From contig NZ_AUWQ01000041.1 of NCBI RefSeq assembly GCF_000455205.1, forward strand, positions 62,001-126,000: a DNA stretch of 64,000 nt. The letters are read 5' to 3'. Origin of the DNA: Mycobacterium sp. UM_CSW (GTDB taxonomy: Bacteria; Actinomycetota; Actinomycetes; Mycobacteriales; Mycobacteriaceae). Position 1 is the stretch's first letter; each line of letters starts with the position of its first letter. Below, piece after piece: positions 1 to 8,909 of the stretch. The position numbers and the translations under genes were made by a program. The notes under the pieces were generated by a model, which had not been told where the DNA came from, ran no database searches, and saw nothing but the letters and a program-made list of their open reading frames with translations.

Positions 1-228
1 CACCGCGGCCGTCATCGCGCTGAAGTCGCCGACGTCGGCCAGACCCGTCGCGACGCGCACCCCATGCCGTGCAACGGCGGTCGCGGTCTGTTCGAGGTCG
101 GCGGCCGACTGGGGCATGTCCAGCGCGATCACGTCGGCGCCCTCCTCGGCGAACCGCTCACAGTGGCAGCGTCCGCTGCCCCGGGCGGCCCCGGTCACCA
201 ACGCCACGCGGCCACGCAGACCAGACAT
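1..228 (-). CDS. Short-chain dehydrogenase/reductase, partial (C-terminus beyond left edge)
   Basis: An ATG on the minus strand at 228 opens a frame that runs off the left edge, giving 76 residues. The N-terminus carries the Rossmann glycine motif TGAARGSGR followed by EEGADVIALD, as in SDRs of the mycofactocin-associated type. It would oxidise an alcohol or reduce a ketone with a nicotinamide cofactor in the cytosol. The ATG overlaps the TGA of the upstream BVMO gene by one base, so the two are translationally coupled and the SDR probably makes or removes the BVMO's ketone substrate. The YxxxK catalytic motif lies outside the window, so only the family is certain. Confidence 0.85.
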   Translation of the reverse strand, partial: MSGLRGRVALVTGAARGSGRCHCERFAEEGADVIALDMPQSAADLEQTATAVARHGVRVATGLADVGDFSAMTAAV

Positions 229-1853
229 CAGGATCCCTTGATCAGTGAGAATCCCTTGTAGCCGGCGTCGGCGACCTCGGTGCAGATGTCGAGATAGACC
301 CCGAAGCCGCCGATGAAAAGCATGAACACGCGCGGCTTCCCGGGGATGTTCGCGCCGAGGTACCACGAGTTGGCCTTGGTAAACAGGGTGGCGTCGGCCC
401 GGCGGGCGCACTCGGCGACCCAGTCATCGACCGCGTCCGGGGTCGCCTCGATCGCGGTGTAGCCGTGGGCGTCGAGGTAGGTGATGCAATCGGCGATCCA
501 GTTCACGTGGGCCTCGGCGTGCAACACCATGTTCGCCAGCACCGCGGGAGCCCCCGGGCCGCATATCACGAAGAGATTGGGGAACCCGTCGACGCCCAAA
601 CCGAGGTAGGTGCGCGGTCCTTCGCGCCAGTAATCACGGAGCCGCCTGCCGCCCCGGCCGACGATGTCGATCTTGGTCAGCGCACCGGTCATCGCGTCGA
701 AGCCGGTCGCGAGCACGATCATGTCGACGTCGTAGTGGGCGTCGGTGGTGTTGATCCCGGTCGGGTCGATGGACTCGATCGGTGTGTTGCGCACGCTGAC
801 CAACTTCACATTAGGGCGATTGAAAGTTTGAAAGTAGTTGGTGTCGGTGCAGATTCGCTTGGTACCGATCGGGTGGTCGTTAGGGATCAGCAGTTCGGCC
901 AGCGACGGGTCGTCGATGACCGCACGGACCTTCTCTTCGTAGAACTTGCGGGCCTCGTCGTTGGCGGCCGGGTCGACCATCTGGTCCGTGAAGGTCTTGG
1001 AGAACAGCACGCCGCCGAGATCCCAGCGCTTCTCGAATGCCGCGCGGCGTTCCTCGGGCGTGGCCTCCATCGTCGGCTTGGGATACGCCACGTGGGGCGA
1101 ACCGCCGGAGCTGCGCCATGACGCCCGCCGCCGCTTCGCGTAGTTGGCCTTGACCTCGGCGCGGTCGGCATCGGTGAGAGGCCGATTGCCCGCGGGCACG
1201 CTGTAATTCGGGGTGCGCTGGAAGACATAGAGCTGGGACGCGGCTTCGGCGATGATCGGGATCGACTGGATGCCAGACGATCCGGTGCCGATCACCGCCA
1301 CCCGCTTGCCGGTGAAGTCCACCGGCTCGTGGGGCCACGATGCGGTGTGGTGGACATCCCCGGCGAAGGTCTCCAACCCGGGGAAGGAAGGGGTCAGCGC
1401 CGCCGACAAGGGGCCGGTTGCCATCAGGCAGAACCGTGCGGTTACCTGCTCGCCGCTATCGGTGGTCACCGTCCAGCGCAGGCTCCGTTCGTCGACTACC
1501 GCCGACGTAATGCGGGCGTTCAAGGTCACGTCGCGGCGCAGATCCAGTCGGTCGGCGACCCAGTGGATGTAAGCGAGGATCTCGGCCTGGGTGGCGTACT
1601 TCTCCGACCAATCCCACTCCTGCTGCAATTCATCCGAAAACGAGTAGCAATAGTCCACGCTTTCGACGTCGCAGCGGGCGCCGGGATATCGGTTGAAGTA
1701 CCAGGTACCGCCAATGTCGGGCCCGCTCTCGAAGACCCGGACGCTCAACCCCGCCGACCGTAGCTTGTGCAGCGCGTAGAGGCCCGCGAAGCCCGCACCG
1801 ACGACAACGGCATCGACTTCCGGGGCCACCCGCGGATCACTGGCAGTCTTCAC
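228..1853 (-). CDS. Flavin-containing Baeyer-Villiger monooxygenase
   Basis: The 541-residue protein has the full class B flavoprotein layout. FAD is bound by GAGFAG at about residues 19-24, NADPH by GTGSSG at about 189-194. Between them is a canonical BVMO fingerprint FxGxxxHxxxWP at 163-174 with His169 present. Such enzymes use O2 and NADPH to turn a ketone into an ester or lactone. Length fits the cyclohexanone/phenylacetone monooxygenase family. It leads a minus-strand pair with the coupled SDR and is divergent from the ferredoxin operon, with about 130 bp of shared promoter region. The substrate cannot be deduced. Confidence 0.92.
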   Translation of the reverse strand: MKTASDPRVAPEVDAVVVGAGFAGLYALHKLRSAGLSVRVFESGPDIGGTWYFNRYPGARCDVESVDYCYSFSDELQQEWDWSEKYATQAEILAYIHWVADRLDLRRDVTLNARITSAVVDERSLRWTVTTDSGEQVTARFCLMATGPLSAALTPSFPGLETFAGDVHHTASWPHEPVDFTGKRVAVIGTGSSGIQSIPIIAEAASQLYVFQRTPNYSVPAGNRPLTDADRAEVKANYAKRRRASWRSSGGSPHVAYPKPTMEATPEERRAAFEKRWDLGGVLFSKTFTDQMVDPAANDEARKFYEEKVRAVIDDPSLAELLIPNDHPIGTKRICTDTNYFQTFNRPNVKLVSVRNTPIESIDPTGINTTDAHYDVDMIVLATGFDAMTGALTKIDIVGRGGRRLRDYWREGPRTYLGLGVDGFPNLFVICGPGAPAVLANMVLHAEAHVNWIADCITYLDAHGYTAIEATPDAVDDWVAECARRADATLFTKANSWYLGANIPGKPRVFMLFIGGFGVYLDICTEVADAGYKGFSLIKGS

Positions 1854-1984
1854 GGGTGTCTACGGTAGGTCGCGGCGGGCACCGTCAGCCGCGATCTCCC
1901 GGTGACCGGACGCCGTGATAACGGCCTCCCGGCCATCGGAATGAAGCAGCCGCCCGTGCTGTCCGCCTCGTAAGAATCGCGGGC

Positions 1985-2302
1985 ATGCCAGAAGTCCGAA
2001 GGTGCGAGGTCGCCGTGCACGCCGATGCAGAGGCCGCCTCCGTCGAGGTCGACTTGGACGGCGAGCTCTATCGGCTGCGGTGGCCGCGCGACAAATCCCT
2101 CGTGGACACGATGCTCGACGCGCGAATTGACGTGCCACATTCGTGCCGCGAGGGCCATTGCGGCTCGTGCGTGGCGACGGTGCTGTCCGGGGAGGTGGAC
2201 TTGGTCGGTGGCGACGTTCTCGGACCCCAAGACCGTGCCGAGGGCTTAATCCTTTGCTGCCAGGCGCGCCCGCTCAGTGACCATGTCCGCGTCGAGTTTT
2301 AA
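1985..2302 (+). CDS. 2Fe-2S plant/bacterial-type ferredoxin
   Basis: The 105-residue protein contains the cluster-binding pattern Cx4Cx2C (CREGHCGSC, about residues 54-62) and a fourth cysteine in LCCQ near residue 91, the arrangement of plant-type [2Fe-2S] ferredoxins. It would carry single electrons to an oxygenase or desaturase. No ferredoxin reductase, P450 or Rieske oxygenase is adjacent, so its partner is elsewhere; the nearby BVMO takes electrons straight from NADPH. It starts the plus-strand operon, and the SDR follows 6 bp after its stop codon. Confidence 0.9.
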   Translation: MPEVRRCEVAVHADAEAASVEVDLDGELYRLRWPRDKSLVDTMLDARIDVPHSCREGHCGSCVATVLSGEVDLVGGDVLGPQDRAEGLILCCQARPLSDHVRVEF

Positions 2303-2308
2303 CGCCGC

Positions 2309-3142
2309 ATGACAGAGCGTCTGGCGGGCAAGGTCGCGCTGATCACCGGTGCGGCGCGGGGGATCGGCCGCGCACAGGCGGTGCGGTTCGCGCAGGAGGG
2401 CGCCGACATCGTGGCGCTCGACGTGTGCGGACCCATCGACACCGTGGTGGTCCCGCACAGCACAGTCGCCGACCTCGACCGGACGGCTTCGTTAGTCGCG
2501 GAGGCCGGTGGTCGGGTGCACACCGAAACGGTCGACGTGCGGGACCTCGCCGCTGTCCAGGTCGCCACCGACCGCGGCGTGCGGCGGTTCGGCGGATTGG
2601 ACGTGGTGTGCGCGACCGCCGGAATCACGTCGCGCGGAATGGCGCTCGAGCTGGATGAAAAAGCCTGGCGCACCATGCTGGACGTCAACCTCACCGGTGT
2701 GTGGCACACATGCCGGGCCAGCGCACCACACCTCATGGCGCGCGGCGCCGGGGCGATGATCCTCACCAATTCCATCGCCGGGTTGCGCGGTCTGGTCGGT
2801 GTGGCGCATTACACCGCGGCCAAGCACGGCGTGGTCGGCCTGATGCAGAGCCTGGCCAAAGAGCTTGCGCCGCAGAATATTCGGGTGAACTGCGTGCACC
2901 CCACCAACGTCGACACCCCGCTGATCCAGAATGACGCGGTGCGCACAGCATTCCGCCCCGACTTGGGTCGGGCGCCGACGCGCGACGAATTCGCCGAGGC
3001 GGCACGGAACATGAACATGCTTCCGGTTCCGTGGATCGATGCGGTCGACGTGGCCAACGCGGCGTTGTTCCTGGCGTCCGACGAGGCGCGCTACATCACT
3101 TCGGTCAGCTTGCCGGTCGACGCCGGCGCCACCCAACGATAG
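2309..3142 (+). CDS. Mycofactocin-coupled SDR family oxidoreductase
   Basis: This 277-residue SDR has TGAARGIGR near the N-terminus followed by EEG-type ADIVALDVCG and the catalytic YTAAK motif. The longer-than-classical loop after the first Rossmann strand (DVCGPID...) and the ending SLPVDAG match the carveol-dehydrogenase-like group whose NAD is held tightly and re-oxidised through mycofactocin (family knowledge). It likely oxidises a secondary alcohol. It is in line with the ferredoxin before it and a classical SDR after it. It closely resembles the SDR at 55443, suggesting paralogues placed in two catabolic clusters. Confidence 0.88.
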   Translation: MTERLAGKVALITGAARGIGRAQAVRFAQEGADIVALDVCGPIDTVVVPHSTVADLDRTASLVAEAGGRVHTETVDVRDLAAVQVATDRGVRRFGGLDVVCATAGITSRGMALELDEKAWRTMLDVNLTGVWHTCRASAPHLMARGAGAMILTNSIAGLRGLVGVAHYTAAKHGVVGLMQSLAKELAPQNIRVNCVHPTNVDTPLIQNDAVRTAFRPDLGRAPTRDEFAEAARNMNMLPVPWIDAVDVANAALFLASDEARYITSVSLPVDAGATQR

Positions 3143-3150
3143 GGGTAATC

Positions 3151-3942
3151 ATGACGGACATCAGCAAATACGGCCCGTGGGCGGTGATTGCCGGCGGCTC
3201 GGAAGGGGCCGGTGCCGAGTTCGCCAAGCAATTGGCGGCCGACGGATTCAACCTGGTCCTGATTGCCCGCAAGCCGGCACCCCTGCAGGACACAGCGCGG
3301 CAATGCCGCGAGATAGGGGTCGAGGTGCGCGAGCTGGCAGTCGATCTCCTTGACCCCGAAGCAGTTTCAGCGATCATGGCCGCGACGGCCGATCTCGAGG
3401 TCGGCCTGCTGATCTACAACGCGGGCGCGAACACCTGCAGCGAGCCTTTTCTGGATGCCGACCTCGCTGACTTCTTCCGGGTGATCGACCTCGACGTCAC
3501 CCGGATGCTGCAACTCGTGCAGCACTACGCCCGGCCGATGCGCGAGCGCGGGCGCGGCGGCATCCTGTTGGTCGGCTCGATGGCCGCCACACACGGCTCG
3601 ATGCGGCAGTCGGTCTACACCGGCGCCAAGGCCTTCAGTCGGCTGTTCGCCGAGAGCTTGTGGCTCGAATTGCGCGAGTTTGGTGTGGACGTGCTCGAAC
3701 TCGTGCTGGGGGTGACCCGCACGCCGGCCATGGCACGGCTGGGACTGAACTTCGACGTGCCGGGTCTACGGATCTCGGAACCGGTCGATGTGGCCCGCGA
3801 GGGACTCGACCACCTGAGCGATGGTCCCGTGTTCATCGCCGGCGGCAACGCCGAGGCGGTACACCAGGGCAGCGGGCCGGACCGCGCCGCGATCGTGTTG
3901 GGCGCGCATCGCACCGTGCAGGAACTCCTGGGCCAGAAATGA
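3151..3942 (+). CDS. SDR family NAD(P)-dependent oxidoreductase
   Basis: A 263-residue SDR beginning at ATG 3151; an upstream extension of the frame would overlap the preceding gene and lacks homology-like sequence. It has an atypical glycine motif GGSEGAG instead of TGxxxGxG, and YTGAK as the catalytic YxxxK. The sequence resembles the group of SDRs that act on acyl or keto substrates with NADPH, but the substrate is unknown. It lies 8 bp after the mycofactocin-type SDR, and its TGA overlaps the ATG of the following LLM gene, so it is part of one operon. Confidence 0.85.
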   Translation: MTDISKYGPWAVIAGGSEGAGAEFAKQLAADGFNLVLIARKPAPLQDTARQCREIGVEVRELAVDLLDPEAVSAIMAATADLEVGLLIYNAGANTCSEPFLDADLADFFRVIDLDVTRMLQLVQHYARPMRERGRGGILLVGSMAATHGSMRQSVYTGAKAFSRLFAESLWLELREFGVDVLELVLGVTRTPAMARLGLNFDVPGLRISEPVDVAREGLDHLSDGPVFIAGGNAEAVHQGSGPDRAAIVLGAHRTVQELLGQK

Positions 3943-4811
3943 TGCGGCTCGGATTGGCCACCCCGGTGGTGGCCGGGCTGCCTGGTGTCGCAAGCGAGTG
4001 GGAGGCGACCGCCTCGGCCGACGCGCTGGCCAGTATCGCCGAGGCCGCCGACAGGCTTGAGTTCGACTTTCTCACTTGTTCCGAACATGTCGCGGTGCCG
4101 CTCGCCGATTGCGCTACCCGCGGAGACACCTACTGGGATCCGCTGGCCACGTTGGGATTTATGGCCGCGCGGACCACCCGGATACGGTTGACGACATCGG
4201 TGGTGGTGCTCGGCTATCATCATCCGTTGGCGATCGCCAAGCAGTACGGCACCTTGGATCGGCTCAGCGGCGGCCGCGTGATACTGGGCGTCGGTGTGGG
4301 CTCGCTGGCGGCCGAATTCGACTTGCTCGGTGCGCCGTTCACCGATCGCGGCGAACGGGCCGACGACGCGCTGCGCGCCCTCCGGGCATCGCTGTCGCGA
4401 CCGGAGCCGGTCTACGCTGGCAAGTACTTTTCGTATTCGGGAATCGCGTTGCGGCCGTTCGCGCTTCAATCCCCAATGCCGATCTGGGTGGGCGGCAGGA
4501 CGCGACGTTCGCTGCGCCGCGCGGTGGAACTGGCGGACGGATGGATGCCGTTCGGACTGGGCCTCGACGATATCGGTCTGATGCTGACGGCCGTCGAGCT
4601 TCCCGAAGACTTCGATATCGTGCTTGGCACTTGCGGGGCCCTGGATCCCGCTCACGAACCCGCGTGTGTCCGAGAACACCTGCGCGCGCTGCGTGACGTC
4701 GGAGCCACCGCGGTGACATGCTCGGTGCGCGCCCACTCGGCGGCGCACTACGTCGATCAGTTATCAGCCCTACGGGACCTGGTGAAGGATGAGGAAGGAA
4801 TCGGGTCATGA
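3939..4811 (+). CDS. LLM class F420-dependent oxidoreductase
   Basis: The 290-residue protein follows the bacterial luciferase-like TIM-barrel pattern: an early strand reading LGLATPVV, the LTCSEHVAVP segment, then RLTTSVVVLGYHHPL and LDRLSGGRVILGVGVG. These fit F420-dependent members of the family, which transfer hydride between F420 and an alcohol or ketone. Two adjacent ATG codons (3939 and 3942) are possible starts; both overlap the stop of the SDR. The C-terminal part is short, as in the Rv2161c-like subgroup. The downstream gene overlaps its stop by 4 bp. Confidence 0.85.
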   Translation: MMRLGLATPVVAGLPGVASEWEATASADALASIAEAADRLEFDFLTCSEHVAVPLADCATRGDTYWDPLATLGFMAARTTRIRLTTSVVVLGYHHPLAIAKQYGTLDRLSGGRVILGVGVGSLAAEFDLLGAPFTDRGERADDALRALRASLSRPEPVYAGKYFSYSGIALRPFALQSPMPIWVGGRTRRSLRRAVELADGWMPFGLGLDDIGLMLTAVELPEDFDIVLGTCGALDPAHEPACVREHLRALRDVGATAVTCSVRAHSAAHYVDQLSALRDLVKDEEGIGS

Positions 4812-5311
4812 CCGAGATCGACGATCTTGCGGCACGGCTTCGCCATCTCGAAGACGAACGCGAAATCTCCCGGCTCATCGCATCGTACGGCCCGGCCGTA
4901 GATGCCGGGGACGCCGACGCCGCCGCGCAACTCTGGGCGACCAACGGCACCTACGACGTCGAGGGCTGGCACATGGACAGCCGGAACGACGTTCATGCGA
5001 TGGTGGATTCTGCGTCCCACCAGAATCTGGTAGCCAATGGCTGCTGTCACTTCATCGGACCGAGCGTCGTGACGGTGACCGAAGATTCGGCGGTGGCGGT
5101 CGCCGAATCGCTGGTGCTGGTCCGAGATGGCGAGAGCTACCGCGTATGGCGCTCGACGGCAAACCATTTCGAGCTGCAGCGCATCGAGGGGCGCTGGCGG
5201 ATCATCAAACGCACCAGTCGTGTGCTCAACGGCGACCCCGGAGCGCGCGCTTTGCTGACTGCTGGGCTCGCCGGTGCGGCGGCACCAGCACTGGGTGCGG
5301 GGCCAACGTGA
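4808..5311 (+). CDS. SnoaL-like (NTF2-fold) polyketide-cyclase-type protein
   Basis: 167 residues with the NTF2-like layout: an N-terminal helix (LEDEREISRLIASYG), an aspartate-rich turn (DAGDADAAAQLW), TYDVEG, then strands ending in RWRIIKRTSR. Members act as hydratases, isomerases or small-molecule binding proteins, often on steroid- or polyketide-like substrates. The reaction here cannot be assigned. The ATG overlaps the LLM stop as ATGA, with a GAAGGAA ribosome site just upstream, so it belongs to the same operon. Another SnoaL-like gene, at 10503, is only distantly similar. Confidence 0.8.
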   Translation: MTEIDDLAARLRHLEDEREISRLIASYGPAVDAGDADAAAQLWATNGTYDVEGWHMDSRNDVHAMVDSASHQNLVANGCCHFIGPSVVTVTEDSAVAVAESLVLVRDGESYRVWRSTANHFELQRIEGRWRIIKRTSRVLNGDPGARALLTAGLAGAAAPALGAGPT

Positions 5312-5389
5312 GGGTAAGCGGCTTTCGGCCAAAGCCGGCACCTGACGCGCGATCGCGACGGACCCGGCTGATTCAACGGGCGGCCAGTC

Positions 5390-5977
5390 GTGGCTGATGA
5401 CAACGAAGCCGGTAGGCCGGCGGGATATGAGTCGCTCGCCGGCTCCGTCCGTCGGCTCATCGATGTCACCATCCGCACCGAAGTGGACGGTGCCGTCGTT
5501 GCGGCGGCAAAAGCGCACATCGATCGCGCGGTAGGGCTGTTGAGCGCAGACCTGATGCCCGGCTCATTCGGGGTTCGCCAAGTCGCCGACGGCCAATCGG
5601 TGGCGTCAGGAAACGTCGCAATCGGGCTCCGCAATGCCGTCGCACCGCCCCTGGTGATACACCACGACGCGGAAGGCGTTGTGTGGACTGAGGTAACGCT
5701 CGGTGCCGCTTACGAGGGTCCGCCCGGTCATGTTCACGGCGGCGTGTGCGCGTTAATCCTGGACCACGTCCTCGGCGCAACCGCGCATCGGCCGGGACGC
5801 CCGGCCTACACGGGCACGCTCAGCCTGCGTTATGTGCGGGGAACGCCCTTGGGTCTCGTGCGCGCAAGCGCGCGCGTCGATCGCATCGACGGCACAAAGA
5901 CCTTCGCGATGGGCGAGATTGCCGACGGTGAGGGAACGACCGTCACCGCCGAAGGCGTGTTCATCACCCCGCGATGA
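5390..5977 (+). CDS. PaaI-like hotdog-fold thioesterase
   Basis: The 195-residue protein begins with GTG and carries the hotdog signature GHVHGGVCALILDHVLG near residues 111-127, where the HGG turn and the following aspartate are typical of PaaI/4HBT thioesterases that hydrolyse acyl-CoA thioesters. The first 90 residues form an extension found in some actinobacterial members. It follows the SnoaL-like gene after a 78-bp gap and probably frees CoA from products of this pathway. The N-terminal start is a best guess; no strong ribosome site precedes it. Confidence 0.8.
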   Translation: MADDNEAGRPAGYESLAGSVRRLIDVTIRTEVDGAVVAAAKAHIDRAVGLLSADLMPGSFGVRQVADGQSVASGNVAIGLRNAVAPPLVIHHDAEGVVWTEVTLGAAYEGPPGHVHGGVCALILDHVLGATAHRPGRPAYTGTLSLRYVRGTPLGLVRASARVDRIDGTKTFAMGEIADGEGTTVTAEGVFITPR

Positions 5978-6045
5978 CAATCAACTGCCGGGTCCGGCGA
6001 TGCGATATGAGAGGTCGGCTCCCGCTGAGCGAAACGTCTGGCGTT

Positions 6046-6057
6046 CGATAGCTATCG
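6046..6057. promoter_or_regulatory. Perfect 12-bp palindrome upstream of amidohydrolase
   Basis: CGATAGCTATCG reads identically on both strands and sits about 50 bp upstream of the ATG at 6107, in a 129-bp gap between thioesterase and amidohydrolase genes. It could be an operator or part of a promoter. No matching copy was seen elsewhere in the window, so support is weak. Confidence 0.3.
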
Positions 6058-6106
6058 GCTGGGGGGACTATTACGCTTATCGCATTCCCGTCGAGGAGAT
6101 GAATTC

Positions 6107-7378
6107 ATGGCCGCGCCTGAGACTCTTTCCCGCTACACCGTCATTTCCGCGGATACGCACGCCGGAGCCGACCTCTACGACTACAAGCCTTACCTGCCCC
6201 AGGCGTTTCATGACGACTTCGATGCGTGGGCCAAGACTTACGCGAGTCCGTTTGACGATTTGATCATTGCCACTGCGAAGCGCAATTGGGACAACGAGTT
6301 GCGCATTTCCGAGATGAACGACGACGGGGTGGCGGCGGAGCTGTTGCTCCCGAACACCGTTCCTCCCTTCTTCCCGACATCTCCCAACATCACCATTTCG
6401 TTGCCGCAGACTCGAGACGAGCTCGAACGTCGGTGGGCGGGTGTGCAAGCGCACAACCGCTGGCAGGTTGACTTCTGTTCCCTGGCGCCGGTGCGGCGGC
6501 GAGGGTTGATCCAGGTTTTCCCCAACGATGTGGACGCCGCATTAGACGAAATACGGTGGGGGAACGAGCAGGATTGCTTTGGTGGAGTGTTGTTGCCCGC
6601 GGTATCGCCAGGCGACCCCAACGTCGCTCCGCTGTTCCACACCCGCTACGAGCCAATTTGGGCATTGTGTGACGAACTCGATCTCACGATCGTGCAGCAC
6701 GGGGGTCCGGGAAGTCCGGCGATGCCCATGGATCAGCCGGCATCGAATGCCGTGCTCATCACGGAAATGGCGCTGTGGGCCCAGCGCACCCTTGGGCACC
6801 TGATACTGGCCGGGGTGTTCGAACGTCATCCGACATTACGGTTCGCGCCCACTGAGCAGGGCACCCTTTGGGTGCAACAGCAGCTGATGACCCTGGATTC
6901 GATGGTGCCGACGCTGAAGACGGAAGCCGGTAACCGCACCTACGGCATGTTCGGAGGTTCCTCGGTCGATCAGCTAACCCTGACACCAACTCAGTACGTT
7001 CAGCGGAACTGCTACCTGGCCAGCGAATTGACCCCCTTCGAATCGGGCATGATCGACTTCATGGGCGCTGACCACATACTTTGGGGAAGCGACTACCCCC
7101 ACGAAGAGGGCTTCGCCCCGCATTCGAAGCTGGCCATCCGGTGGGCGTTGCACGACAGATCCGAAGACGAATGCCGGAAAATTCTCTCCGAGAATGCGGG
7201 TCGGCTCTACCGGTTCGACCTCGACGCGCTGGCGCCGATCGCGGCTGAAATCGGCCCGACGGTAGCGGAAGTGCACACGCCTCTTGAGAAGACCGGATAT
7301 CACGCCCCGGCCGCGTTCGGCTACCGCCCGTTCGAGGGCGGGCTCGCGCTGAAGCGCCTCGCTCCCCAACGCCAGTAG
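6107..7378 (+). CDS. Amidohydrolase family (ACMSD-like TIM-barrel metal hydrolase)
   Basis: 423 residues starting at ATG after a GAGGAG ribosome site. An early D-x-H metal motif (SADTHAG), a central IVQHGG histidine and a late WGSDYPHEEG aspartate follow the metal-ligand order of the amidohydrolase_2/ACMSD family. Members decarboxylate or hydrolyse ring-cleavage products and related acids. A related gene lies at 42464. The position at the end of the ferredoxin-SDR-LLM-SnoaL-thioesterase run suggests it works on the same pathway, although it may have its own promoter. Confidence 0.88.
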   Translation: MAAPETLSRYTVISADTHAGADLYDYKPYLPQAFHDDFDAWAKTYASPFDDLIIATAKRNWDNELRISEMNDDGVAAELLLPNTVPPFFPTSPNITISLPQTRDELERRWAGVQAHNRWQVDFCSLAPVRRRGLIQVFPNDVDAALDEIRWGNEQDCFGGVLLPAVSPGDPNVAPLFHTRYEPIWALCDELDLTIVQHGGPGSPAMPMDQPASNAVLITEMALWAQRTLGHLILAGVFERHPTLRFAPTEQGTLWVQQQLMTLDSMVPTLKTEAGNRTYGMFGGSSVDQLTLTPTQYVQRNCYLASELTPFESGMIDFMGADHILWGSDYPHEEGFAPHSKLAIRWALHDRSEDECRKILSENAGRLYRFDLDALAPIAAEIGPTVAEVHTPLEKTGYHAPAAFGYRPFEGGLALKRLAPQRQ

Positions 7379-7429
7379 AACGCGCAACCGGATTTCGGCC
7401 GGCCCCCCGGCGCCCAACCCCGGGTCGAA

Positions 7430-8308
7430 CTATGTGCGCGACAGGAACGCCAGCACAGTGCTTTCGAACGCCTGCCTGGCCTCGATCATGGCCCAGTGCC
7501 CGGAGTTCGGGAAGATGTGCAGCTCTGCGTTGGGGATGGTGCGCATCGGCAGGAGCGCCATGTCGGGCGGGCTCACCCGGTCGTCGCGGCCCCACGTCAG
7601 CAGGGTGGGCGCCGACAGTTTGTGCATGACCGCCCACGGCATCGGCCGGTCGGAGGCGGCCATGCCGGCGTTCATCGCGGCGAACGCCGCCTTGCCGTAC
7701 ATCCGGCGGGCGGCGTCCAGGGCAACGGGATCCGTCGCGAGCGCCCAGCGCTCCTCGATCAGCTCGTCGGTGACCAGCGACTGGTCGTAGACCATCGACT
7801 TCAGCCAGTCGACCAGCCGTTGGCGCGTCGGGTCCTCGACGAACTCCTGCAGCAGCCGGATGCCCTCACTGGGGCTCGGGCTGAAGATGTTGGTGCCGAT
7901 GCCGCCGATGGTGACCAACCGGTCGACGCGGTCGGGATTTCCGATGGCGAAGTTGATGCCGACGCCGCCGCCCATCGAGTTGCCGACGATGTGCGTCTTG
8001 CCGACACCCAGCGCGTCCAGGAACGGCCCGACGGTGCCGAACGCCATGACCATCGGGTGGCCGCCGAAGTCGTCGCTGACGCCGAAACCGGGGAATTCCA
8101 GGACCAGGCAGCGGTACTGCTCGGCGAATGTCGGCAATATCCCGCGAAAGTTGCGCCAGCCGGTGACCCCGGGACCCGAGCCGTGCAGGAAGAGCAGGGT
8201 CGGCGCCGAATCCGGCCCACAGTCGTAGTAGCGCAACGCGCCCTTCGGAGTTCCGATTTCGCGCAGGTCGTGTTCGACGAGTTCAGAAGTGTTGGCCACG
8301 GATGTCAC
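7430..8308 (-). CDS. Alpha/beta hydrolase, meta-cleavage-product hydrolase type
   Basis: The 292-residue protein has an oxyanion segment HGSGPGVTGW, nucleophile elbow GNSMGGG, acid in TWGRDDRVSP and a final GHWAMIE histidine, the complete Ser-Asp-His set. HGSGPG followed by GNSMGG is typical of C-C hydrolases of the BphD/HsaD/MhpC type, which split vinylogous diketone acids formed by ring-cleavage dioxygenases. No extradiol dioxygenase is nearby, so another C-C or ester hydrolase role is possible. It converges with the amidohydrolase and diverges from the cupin gene. Confidence 0.88.
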   Translation of the reverse strand: MTSVANTSELVEHDLREIGTPKGALRYYDCGPDSAPTLLFLHGSGPGVTGWRNFRGILPTFAEQYRCLVLEFPGFGVSDDFGGHPMVMAFGTVGPFLDALGVGKTHIVGNSMGGGVGINFAIGNPDRVDRLVTIGGIGTNIFSPSPSEGIRLLQEFVEDPTRQRLVDWLKSMVYDQSLVTDELIEERWALATDPVALDAARRMYGKAAFAAMNAGMAASDRPMPWAVMHKLSAPTLLTWGRDDRVSPPDMALLPMRTIPNAELHIFPNSGHWAMIEARQAFESTVLAFLSRT

Positions 8309-8373
8309 CCTGCCATGCCGCCGCGGCGCGCGGGAGCGGTGTTCCGCCGACCGGTCATCTAAAGTCTCTGGCC

Positions 8374-8811
8374 ATGTCGGGTCGCTTGCTGATCACCGGC
8401 GTCGACGCGTCCGGGCGGTCATGCGCGGCGCGCGACGAACCCGTCACGCTGCAAGGGGACGCCGGCCGCGGCGGCCTGCGCTATTCGGTGCTGTACGCGG
8501 CGCCGTCGTTGCCGTCCGTTGCGGCCGGCGGGCGGGTCGCGGACCTGCTCGACCTGGTCGTCCCGCCCGGCGCGCTGCGCTGGACGATGATCGAGTATGC
8601 ACCCGGCGCCGAGTTCGCCATGCACCACACGGACACCGTCGATTTCGACGTCGTGCTCTCCGGGTCGGTGGACCTGATCCTCGACGACGGCGCGCACCCG
8701 CTCGCCGCCGGTGACAGCGCGGTGGTCACGGGCGTCGACCACGCCTGGCGCGCGGGACCGGACGGGTGCCGCCTCGCCGTCCTGACGATCGGCGCAGCGC
8801 CCCCGGCCTGA
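8374..8811 (+). CDS. Cupin domain protein
   Basis: 145 residues from ATG 8374. The C-terminal half is a single cupin barrel: PGAEFAMHHTDTVDFDVVLSG supplies the first motif, with His-His and a later acidic residue, and DDGAHPLAAGDSAVV the second. The barrel probably binds a metal or small ligand; many such proteins are found beside degradation genes without known activity. It is divergent from the alpha/beta hydrolase with 65 bp between starts, and is followed by a strong hairpin before the convergent WS/DGAT gene. Confidence 0.8.
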   Translation: MSGRLLITGVDASGRSCAARDEPVTLQGDAGRGGLRYSVLYAAPSLPSVAAGGRVADLLDLVVPPGALRWTMIEYAPGAEFAMHHTDTVDFDVVLSGSVDLILDDGAHPLAAGDSAVVTGVDHAWRAGPDGCRLAVLTIGAAPPA

Positions 8812-8843
8812 AACACCAAGCGGCGCCGCAAGATCCGCGTCGG

Positions 8844-8894
8844 GTGTGGGGGATATGTACACAGAACGACCGTTTCTCGTCCATATCCCCCACA
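8844..8894. terminator. Long inverted repeat between convergent genes
   Basis: TGTGGGGGATATG (8845-8857) and CATATCCCCCACA (8882-8894) pair over 13 bp around a 24-nt loop, exactly between the convergent cupin and WS/DGAT genes. A bidirectional terminator is the simplest role. There is no U-tract, as is common in mycobacteria. It belongs to a set of similar GTGTG/CACAC hairpins in this window. Confidence 0.65.
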
Positions 8895-8909
8895 TTCGCG
8901 AATCGAATG

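Noticed and set aside
3031-3150. Upstream extension of the SDR at 3151
   Set aside because: The extension overlaps the end of the preceding SDR in another frame and has no SDR-like sequence; the ATG at 3151 gives a normal start.
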